Source of the DNA: Candidatus Paceibacterota bacterium
Lineage (GTDB): Bacteria; Patescibacteriota; Minisyncoccia; Phycocordibacterales; CSBR16-193
DNA: 35,871 bases
NCBI GenBank assembly: GCA_040905715.1
Contig: JBBDRA010000006.1
Location: forward strand, 1-35,871
Direction: 5' to 3'
Numbering within the stretch: the stretch's first letter is position 1; each line of letters begins with the position of its first letter. Shown piece by piece: positions 7,515-12,642 of the stretch. A model generated the notes under the pieces. The model was not told the DNA's origin, did no database searches, and was given only the letters and a program-made list of their open reading frames with translations. Position numbers and translations under genes: made by a program.

Positions 7515-8111
7515 TTACATTTCCCGCAACTTTTCAATTTCGCCGTCTATATACTCCTTTAAATATTTATTATTGAAATAAACAGTTAAAACACCATACT
7601 TAGTTTTTTGCTTATAATTACCGACGCCTCGAGCAGGAGTCACAATAACTTTCTGAAACTGTGATTTTTTAACCCCTAACCTGTCTACCCACACCTCAAG
7701 CGCCTTATTTTTATTCATATCACTAAAGATCTGAAGACCGAACTTTATTTTTGATCTATCTACGCCGCAAATTCTTTCAAGAAAAAGTAGAAAAACACGT
7801 ATAAGGTCGGGGTCAGTATTTCCTAACCGGACCGCATGCTTTGATCTCTTGGTACCCTCTCCCCAAAACAACCCCATTCCCAAGCCATATAATTTCTCAT
7901 CATCTATATCCCTTGCCACCCTAATGGTAAACGGGTGACCGTCTGGATTCAGTCGTGCGTACACAGCATCAGAGATCGATCGTTTCTTTATTCCATGCTT
8001 TCTAATCCAGTAATTAACTTTATTTTCAGAACATTCTAAAACGCTAGCTATTTCCGCAGATGATCTCTTCTGAGTTTCGTATAAGTCCTGAAGCCTTTCT
8101 TTGGATATCAT
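7515..8111 (-). CDS. LAGLIDADG-like homing endonuclease with N-terminal HTH
   Basis: 198 residues. Residues 1-45 look like a helix-turn-helix (SSAEIASVLECSENKVNYWIRKHGI). A single LAGLIDADG-type helix, LYGLGMGLFWGEGTK, lies at about 74-88, with the acidic residue before G as in the family. The C-terminal part is basic. One motif per chain implies it acts as a dimer. It lies directly upstream of the intron-bearing tRNA-Thr and downstream of truB (36-base gap). A free-standing endonuclease that cuts intronless tRNA-Thr would explain spread of the intron, which is inference. Confidence 0.75.
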   Translation of the reverse strand: MISKERLQDLYETQKRSSAEIASVLECSENKVNYWIRKHGIKKRSISDAVYARLNPDGHPFTIRVARDIDDEKLYGLGMGLFWGEGTKRSKHAVRLGNTDPDLIRVFLLFLERICGVDRSKIKFGLQIFSDMNKNKALEVWVDRLGVKKSQFQKVIVTPARGVGNYKQKTKYGVLTVYFNNKYLKEYIDGEIEKLREM

Positions 8112-8147
8112 TTTGGTAGAGCTTTACCTTCTACATAAGGTATTCTA

Positions 8148-8801
8148 CTATATTTTTTCCGCATCTTCCACCCTAAACTCTCCGATCCGTGTTCTCCGCA
8201 ACTTCGTCGTCGTTGCCGGCACATCAAGCCCTCGTCCGATCGCCTCTACTACCGAGCGCACGAATACACCGCTTGCAACATCCATTGTCAGATCAAGAAA
8301 AGTGCTTCCCTCGTTTTTAAACACCGTGTTCAATTTCAGACTATACACTTTCATGGCTCGGACCGGAGGGTCCACCTTTTCACCTCGGCGCGCCTTCTTA
8401 TACAACGGCTCACCGCCCACCTTGACCGCTGAATAGATCGGCACCGGTAGGTCTGTTACGCCTGTTAGCTGATCACATACTTTTTGAATATCCTCCGCAC
8501 TAAACGACTCCACAACGTCGATCTTTTCAACCACCTCTCCTTCCTGGTCTCCGGTATCAGTACGAACACCGAGCTCAGCCACTACCTGGTATGTTTTATC
8601 AAGCTTAAGAAAATTCTCAAGCTGCTTGGTCCCTTCGCTACCCACACCGACGATCAAAAGCCCGCTCGCCATCGGATCAAGCGTGCCGGCGTGCCCCATT
8701 TTGCGTATCCCTACCTTTTTGCGAAGTCGCCGGATCACGTCAAAGGAAGTGATTCCAATAGGTTTATCAATAAGATAGATCGATTCAGGTATATCTGACA
8801 T
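8148..8801 (-). CDS. truB: tRNA pseudouridine-55 synthase
   Basis: 217 residues, short because the C-terminal PUA-type extension is absent. It converts U55 in the T-loop of tRNAs to pseudouridine. The catalytic aspartate is D42 in HAGTLDPMASGLL. LIDKPIGITSFDV near the N-terminus and the GVFVRSVVEAIG region are standard for the family. An SD-like GGAG lies 11 bases before the ATG, inside a leader with several competing helices. It sits among tRNA genes but has its own leader after the histidine kinase. Confidence 0.95.
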   Translation of the reverse strand: MSDIPESIYLIDKPIGITSFDVIRRLRKKVGIRKMGHAGTLDPMASGLLIVGVGSEGTKQLENFLKLDKTYQVVAELGVRTDTGDQEGEVVEKIDVVESFSAEDIQKVCDQLTGVTDLPVPIYSAVKVGGEPLYKKARRGEKVDPPVRAMKVYSLKLNTVFKNEGSTFLDLTMDVASGVFVRSVVEAIGRGLDVPATTTKLRRTRIGEFRVEDAEKI

Positions 8802-8810
8802 AGTTTTGTT

Positions 8811-8900
8811 ATCTCCACTTTCCTGAGTAATAACGTATACGCCAAAAAGTGGTTGGCGGAGGGTCTGGGCTTTGCGGCGTATACGTTATTGCGACCCTCC
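8811..8900 (-). promoter_or_regulatory. Structured truB leader with competing helices
   Basis: A perfect 15-bp inverted repeat (8829-8843 with 8876-8890, AATAACGTATACGCC arms) overlaps a second 8-bp inverted repeat (8858-8865 with 8893-8900, GGAGGGTC arms) in pseudoknot order. A third pairing (8846-8852 with the AAAGTGG at 8814-8820) would cover the truB Shine-Dalgarno. The long helix cannot easily coexist with the 8-bp helix, so alternative folds are likely. This matches no riboswitch class I know. Confidence 0.5.
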
Positions 8901-8901
8901 T

Positions 8902-9900
8902 CTATTCTTGTGGAAGCGTAATAGTGAACGTGGTTCCTTCTGTCTCAACAGAACTTAGCTCTATGTGCCCGCCGTGCAAGCCGATTACCTGTTGCGCCAA
9001 ATAAAGCCCGATTCCGCTTTGATGCCGATCGATCGCCCGTGCATTCTTCCCTCGATAGTGACGTTCAAAAATGTGTTTCTGTTCGATCGTCGAGATACCA
9101 ATACCGTTATCGGCGATGATTATCTTCACCCCGTCTTCAGCGGTCTTAGCCATAACAGTTACCTGACCATGAGGTGTGTAGCGGATCGCATTATCAATAA
9201 TATTCGTAAGCGCACTCGTTAGCACATGTTTCTCCCCGGCAATAATAATAGAGGATGAAGAACACTTGCAATCAACCTTGGTATTCTTTTCTTGCGCCAG
9301 ATAATCAAGATCGTCAACGATCTCTTTGAGTAACTGTGCTATATCGATCTGATCCTTCTTTTGAGAAAGCTCGAATGAGCTCAGATCAGATTGGTGCATC
9401 TTAAGGAGCTTTTCTATCAAATCGTTAGCGTCGTTTATTTTTTCAGTACTCTTCTCAATTAAGTCATGTTCTTCTTCATTGAGGCGCTGACTTGACTTGA
9501 TTATTCCTAGCGCCCAACGAATTCCGGACAACGGAGTTTTTAGTCGGTGCTGAGCCATGTGAATGAACATCTCTCTCACCTCTTCAAGCTCAGAGAGGTC
9601 ACGTACTTCACGCTTGCTTTGCTGAAGATCATACACGATCTTAATGCTCTTATACATCAGACCTGCTGACGCCAACGCTATAATAACCCCTTCAAGAATA
9701 AGCGCGATGTAAAGACCTTGTAAGGTCACGTATACATCAATATATTCTCCGAAATATGGAACATCAAAATCACCCCAGGTCGCTGCCAAAAAAGCAGTGG
9801 TCATGTTTGCCACCACTCCTATAAAAAGAATGATCACTTCTACCCGAACACGAGTTGTGTGCTGCCAACTTTGTTGCTGACCAGAATCAGAAAGAGCCAT
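8902..9900 (-). CDS. Membrane sensor histidine kinase
   Basis: 332 residues. Two transmembrane helices (about 20-42 and 58-82) are separated by a short external loop of about 15 residues, so there is little room for a ligand domain. The HisKA dimerisation helix has the phosphoacceptor H118 in HMAQHRLKTPL. The ATPase domain shows the N box NIIDNAIRYTP, G1 box IADNGIGIS, F box IFERHYRG and G2 box SGIGLYLAQQ. No response regulator is adjacent. The only receiver in the window is the one between pilB and pilT, and pairing with it is speculation. Confidence 0.93.
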   Translation of the reverse strand: MALSDSGQQQSWQHTTRVRVEVIILFIGVVANMTTAFLAATWGDFDVPYFGEYIDVYVTLQGLYIALILEGVIIALASAGLMYKSIKIVYDLQQSKREVRDLSELEEVREMFIHMAQHRLKTPLSGIRWALGIIKSSQRLNEEEHDLIEKSTEKINDANDLIEKLLKMHQSDLSSFELSQKKDQIDIAQLLKEIVDDLDYLAQEKNTKVDCKCSSSSIIIAGEKHVLTSALTNIIDNAIRYTPHGQVTVMAKTAEDGVKIIIADNGIGISTIEQKHIFERHYRGKNARAIDRHQSGIGLYLAQQVIGLHGGHIELSSVETEGTTFTITLPQE

Positions 9901-10002
9901 GTACTCATAATGATATCACAATACAACAGCAAGAAATTCACATCTGCCGCGCTATCCACCACTTAGTTAGTACACCTCCTTGACCGGTTGTTTGAGCAAA
10001 AA

Positions 10003-10031
10003 CAAAATACCAGCCAAGGGCTGGTATTTTG
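10003..10031 (-). terminator. Distal terminator of tRNA-Asp unit
   Basis: A 13-bp perfect stem (CAAAATACCAGCC with GGCTGGTATTTTG) has a three-base loop and is followed on the minus strand by TTTTG. It lies just beyond the distal tRNA-Asp 3'-end copy. It may be the original tRNA terminator, pushed away when repeat C inserted. Confidence 0.8.
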
Positions 10032-10037
10032 TCATTT

Positions 10038-10269
10038 TGCGCGGCCGACCGGACTCGAGGGTCAAGTTTCTAAGCTCCTCGCCATTTTTTAAAACGGCTC
10101 GATCACTAAGAACTTCCTCCCCGAGCTCACCTGTCTCTCCAGGTATTCGAGACATGGTTCCGCTTGTTCAAGTCGGACGCAAGCAAAGCAGTTTGCTTGC
10201 TTCGCCCGCTTGTATTTAAAAAGACTAGCCTTAGCTAGTCTTTTTAAATACTGCGCGGTCGACCGGACT
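10038..10269 (-). mobile_element. tRNA 3'-end-linked repeat, copy C (tRNA-Asp)
   Basis: Bases 10252-10269 at the 3' end of tRNA-Asp recur at 10038-10055 with one mismatch in 18, a step of 214 bp. The interior shares with copy A the string CATGTCTCGAAT, then CCTGGAGAGAC. With both copies it shares a GC-A-ACTGCTT-GCTT hairpin and a CTTAGTGA tail (A: CTTAGCGA). Unlike A and B it also has a 40-bp terminator hairpin directly behind the tRNA. An open frame at 9967-10155 crosses the core, but it is interrupted by stops in copy A, so I do not call it a gene. Confidence 0.7.
10212..10251 (-). terminator. tRNA-Asp proximal terminator
   Basis: An 18-bp perfect stem (GTATTTAAAAAGACTAGC and its complement) with a four-base loop sits two bases behind the tRNA-Asp discriminator. 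It ends in TTTTTAAATAC on the minus strand. Confidence 0.8.
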
Positions 10270-10327
10270 TGAACCGGCAACCTCCACCGTGACAGGGTGG
10301 CGATCTAACCAGTTGATCTACGACCGC
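10254..10327 (-). tRNA. tRNA-Asp (GUC)
   Basis: The acceptor GCGGTCG pairs with CGACCGC. The anticodon stem CCACC/GGTGG encloses CTGTCAC, giving anticodon GTC. The discriminator is G as expected for Asp, and no CCA is encoded. Its first ten bases (GCGGTCGTAG) also supply the last codons and the TAG stop of the upstream homing endonuclease gene. Confidence 0.95.
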
Positions 10328-10983
10328 ATCTTCAACTTTTGACAAAATTTTATCTTTTTACCCCTGAGACATAGCGACTGACTATTACTATACATCAGGT
10401 TGTGTAACATCTTACTGCTTTTCGTAGAGTATTGCAATCGAAAAGCTGAAGCATTGTTAACCTTAACCAGACTACCAATTAACCCTTTCTCTTGCAATTT
10501 TTCTTTCAATGATTCTAAAAAACCATACGAACAGGAAGTAAATCCAGCCTGAACTACATAAAGGGATGTCTTGCGTTCTTTATGCATTAAGCCCGACCAC
10601 ACATGCCCATCCCCATCAAAATACCCTCTTAAAAAATCATTAAAATAATTTTTCGGAATGCGTGGAAGCTCTAATCTGAATGTCTTCTGAGTCCCGGTTC
10701 CATAACGCATTAGATCTTGGCACATTTTCTTACTACCAATCTGAACACGGTAAGCAATAGCCTTATTAATTTTATGTATGCGTTTTGTAAGCTTATGATT
10801 AGATCCCATACTACTTTGAATCTGTTCTAGTAATTTTTTATCTTTTGATTCTAGTACAAAGTAATGTCCACCACGAGGATTGATAGTTAGCGTCCCATCT
10901 GCCCAAAAAAAGCCGAGCACATACGCCATGTCAGGTGACCATGTCTTAAAGAAATTATGATCAAGTGTTCTGTAAACGGGCAT
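10318..10983 (-). CDS. LAGLIDADG homing endonuclease
   Basis: 221 residues from the chosen ATG. Two motif helices, MAYVLGFFWADG and FLRGYFDGDG, show a monomeric two-motif enzyme with both catalytic aspartates. The frame is open up to 11028, but that extension reads a degraded tRNA-Asp fragment. The ATG at 10983 has a -10 box (TATACT, 10990-10995) six bases upstream. The stop codon is the TAG inside tRNA-Asp. Its likely target is the tRNA-Asp sequence, judged only from this arrangement. The gene is AT-rich compared with its neighbours. Confidence 0.88.
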   Translation of the reverse strand: MPVYRTLDHNFFKTWSPDMAYVLGFFWADGTLTINPRGGHYFVLESKDKKLLEQIQSSMGSNHKLTKRIHKINKAIAYRVQIGSKKMCQDLMRYGTGTQKTFRLELPRIPKNYFNDFLRGYFDGDGHVWSGLMHKERKTSLYVVQAGFTSCSYGFLESLKEKLQEKGLIGSLVKVNNASAFRLQYSTKSSKMLHNLMYSNSQSLCLRGKKIKFCQKLKMRS

Positions 10984-10989
10984 TTGTCC

Positions 10990-10995
10990 AGTATA
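10990..10995 (-). promoter_or_regulatory. -10 element of the homing endonuclease
   Basis: TATACT ends six bases before the ATG at 10983, so the transcript would begin at the start codon (leaderless). Confidence 0.5.
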
Positions 10996-10996
10996 A

Positions 10997-11027
10997 CGCG
11001 TTACAGGGTATAGTACTAACCACCGCA
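10997..11027 (-). repeat. Degraded 5' half of tRNA-Asp
   Basis: On the minus strand ATGCGGT is joined to GGTTAG, then six bases, ACCCTGT, one base and ACG. The intact tRNA-Asp has ATGCGGT, a 12-base segment, GGTTAG, six bases, ACCCTGT, one base and ACG. This is the tRNA from its 5' end through the anticodon loop with one 12-base deletion, directly before the endonuclease gene. Confidence 0.65.
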
Positions 11028-11057
11028 TTTCAACAAATTTCGATCAGCATTATTTTG

Positions 11058-11129
11058 TGCCGAGGGGTGGAGTCGAACCACCGTTTGAGGTTTATGAGTC
11101 CTCTGTTCTGACCATTGAACTACCCCGGC
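11058..11129 (-). tRNA. tRNA with CAU anticodon (elongator Met or Ile2)
   Basis: The acceptor GCCGGGG pairs with CCTCGGC (one G-T). The T-arm is GGTGG-TTCGACT-CCACC and the anticodon loop CTCATAA. The D-stem GTTC/GAAC has the pyrimidine-11 type of elongators, so it is not the initiator. Whether it is Met or lysidine-modified Ile cannot be settled by eye. The discriminator is A, and no CCA is encoded. Confidence 0.92.
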
Positions 11130-11145
11130 AAATGAAAAGTGTTGC

Positions 11146-11258
11146 GCGAGAGCCTGTAGGCTGACAAATGAGTGTAAAAAGTAAAGTTCTACTTTTCTTT
11201 TTACACTCATGAAGTCAGCGAGCTTTGCTCGTCTGCCGATAGACAGACAGGATCTCGC
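11146..11258. repeat. Branched inverted-repeat structure upstream of tRNA-Met
   Basis: Nested complementary arms run inward: GCGAGA/TCTCGC (11146-11151, 11253-11258), CCTGT/ACAGG (11153-11157, 11247-11251) and GCTGAC/GTCAGC (11160-11165, 11214-11219). The innermost is a long arm, ATGAGTGTAAAAAG with its complement, around 11168-11210. Side hairpins GAGC-TTT-GCTC and GTCTG-CAGAC lie at 11220-11248. The symmetrical multi-arm layout suggests a structured RNA or a small inverted-repeat element. It carries no gene. Confidence 0.55.
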
Positions 11259-11391
11259 ATTATCTTCGAGTGCCGCCGGGGCAAGGTTTCCTTACCTCGG
11301 CAACCTCTAGGCAAACTTCCTTCCCCCGGCAACGCTCGTAACGATACCAAACCTTACCACTTTTCTCAATACAAAACACCTTAAAAGATCC
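11259..11391. repeat. Short imperfect repeats between tRNA-Met leader and GIY-YIG gene
   Basis: An imperfect unit of about 24 bases beginning GGCAA and ending CGGCAA occurs twice (about 11280-11303 and 11312-11334). The TTGCCGGGG in the second matches the 5' end of tRNA-Met in sense and may be a decayed tRNA fragment. No gene is seen. Confidence 0.35.
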
Positions 11392-11649
11392 CTACTTATT
11401 TAAATAATTGCGCAACTGTTCTTCCAAATATTTTCTCCCTGAACCACTCTTCAAATAACGTTCTCTACCCTTTGCATCATCCTGATGTTTATATCCCTCA
11501 CAGTAGATAAGTATCCATCCGTATTTTCTTCTCGTTGTTTGTCCACCCTTCCCAGAACTGTGTTCATCTACATGTCTTCTGAGATTTGTTGTATATCCAA
11601 TATACCAACTTTCATCATCAATGTTCTCTAAAATATAAATCCAATACAT
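11392..11649 (-). CDS. GIY-YIG family endonuclease (small, free-standing)
   Basis: 85 residues from the ATG at 11649. It has the YIYI-like N-terminus (YWIYILENI), the second tyrosine motif WYIGYT, the catalytic arginine region NLRRHVDEH, and a C-terminal DAKGRERYLKSGSGRKYL block. This is the UPF0213-like single-domain GIY-YIG form, whose substrates are mostly unknown. A TATAAT box (11656-11661) lies six bases before the ATG, predicting a leaderless mRNA. It sits between two tRNA genes, a typical place for homing-type nucleases. Confidence 0.85.
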   Translation of the reverse strand: MYWIYILENIDDESWYIGYTTNLRRHVDEHSSGKGGQTTRRKYGWILIYCEGYKHQDDAKGRERYLKSGSGRKYLEEQLRNYLNK

Positions 11650-11655
11650 GAACAA

Positions 11656-11661
11656 ATTATA
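11656..11661 (-). promoter_or_regulatory. -10 element of the GIY-YIG gene
   Basis: A perfect TATAAT on the minus strand lies six bases upstream of the ATG at 11649. Confidence 0.55.
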
Positions 11662-11776
11662 TCGTAACTTTACTTACGGCAATAAAAGGTACCGGTCACG
11701 TAAAGTCACTTCGTTCCTACGTGACACGCATAATAAATTACTACCGTAATTTTCGCGTCTTCTTGCGAAGCCGCGT

Positions 11777-11820
11777 GAAAATAATAAACCCGACGTAAAC
11801 ACGTCGGGTTTATTATTTTC
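11777..11820 (-). terminator. Initiator tRNA terminator
   Basis: A 20-bp perfect stem with a four-base loop (core AAACCCGACGT/ACGTCGGGTTT) lies nine bases behind the tRNA-fMet 3' end, with a T-rich arm ending in TTATTATTTTC. Confidence 0.85.
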
Positions 11821-11829
11821 TTTACGCGG

Positions 11830-11900
11830 TTGCGGGGTCAGGATTTGCACCTGAGTCCCGAGGTTATGAGCCTCGTGAGTTACTGTTACTCCACCCCGCA
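11830..11900 (-). tRNA. Initiator tRNA-fMet (CAU)
   Basis: TGCGGGGTGGAG at the 5' end, the A11-U24 pair in the D-stem and the CTCATAA loop match bacterial initiators. Two things differ from the usual initiator. Position 1 is U and can pair with A72, where most have a C1xA72 mismatch. The third anticodon-stem GC pair is A29-U41. The bases behind the discriminator are CCG, so CCA is not encoded. Confidence 0.9.
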
Positions 11901-11956
11901 TACACCTATACACCCTATACAAATACAGGGATAAGTCAAGAGCGCTATTCTAGACC

Positions 11957-12637
11957 CTAAATATAATGAAACTCCTCAAAGACCTGGCGATACAGGTCGA
12001 TCACCCGACGAGCTTCCCGAAGAGTAAGCTGGTATGACGCGCCCTCATGAGCGATAATATTACGCGCTTTGTGCGCTTCCCAAGCCGCCTCAAGCGGCGG
12101 GAAATCACTGTGTTCGATCTGCTGCAGGCGCTCGCCTACTCCTGCGCCGACATAGCCCATGTGCGCCAGCATCTCCTCAAGCATAATATCCGCCTCTAGG
12201 ATCGCCTGCTTCCAGTCACTCTGGTTCTCTGACTCTACAAATTCCTGAACTTTCTTCCATCGCGGGTTTGTGAGATCCGGCGCCTTCTCAGTCAAACTAC
12301 TTAAGAGCGAGCCGCTTTCATCGATCGGCTGGTACCTCTCTTTTTCTTTCATGCGAATAACTGCTATTTTTCTATTGATAACAATGATAACTGCCACCAA
12401 GACAGCAGAGAAAACGATCGACAGGATCTGAAGCAGCGGCAGCACGTTTATGTAGAGCCCCATAACTTCCACCTGGAAAAACTCGATCGCGCCAATATTA
12501 GTTGCCCAGCTTGTGATCTGCTGCACTGCTCCGGCAACAAACAATAGAATAAAGATCGCGGCTGCTGCATAGACGATCGGATCTCGCTGATTTTGCCGAG
12601 GACTTCCTCCTTCTTTTTTTTGATCTCCGTCAGGCAT
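11957..12637 (-). CDS. Membrane protein with HEPN-like RNIIAH motif
   Basis: 226 residues. Two transmembrane helices (about 23-43 and 66-90) are followed by a roughly 130-residue helical cytoplasmic domain rich in W, E and A. Near the C-terminus lies AHKARNIIAHEG, which fits the R-N-x3-H pattern of HEPN nucleases and HEPN-like helical bundles. I do not recognise a named family. It starts just after gatA (five-base gap), so it is probably co-transcribed with gatCA. It could equally be a non-catalytic helical bundle. Confidence 0.55.
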   Translation of the reverse strand: MPDGDQKKEGGSPRQNQRDPIVYAAAAIFILLFVAGAVQQITSWATNIGAIEFFQVEVMGLYINVLPLLQILSIVFSAVLVAVIIVINRKIAVIRMKEKERYQPIDESGSLLSSLTEKAPDLTNPRWKKVQEFVESENQSDWKQAILEADIMLEEMLAHMGYVGAGVGERLQQIEHSDFPPLEAAWEAHKARNIIAHEGASYQLTLREARRVIDLYRQVFEEFHYI

Positions 12638-12642
12638 ACTAT

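Noticed and set aside
9967-10155. Leftward frame starting MSRIPGETGELGEE across repeat C
   Set aside because: The same segment in repeat A reads MSRMPGETG and then hits a stop, and in B the start is lost. Changes preserve hairpins rather than codons.
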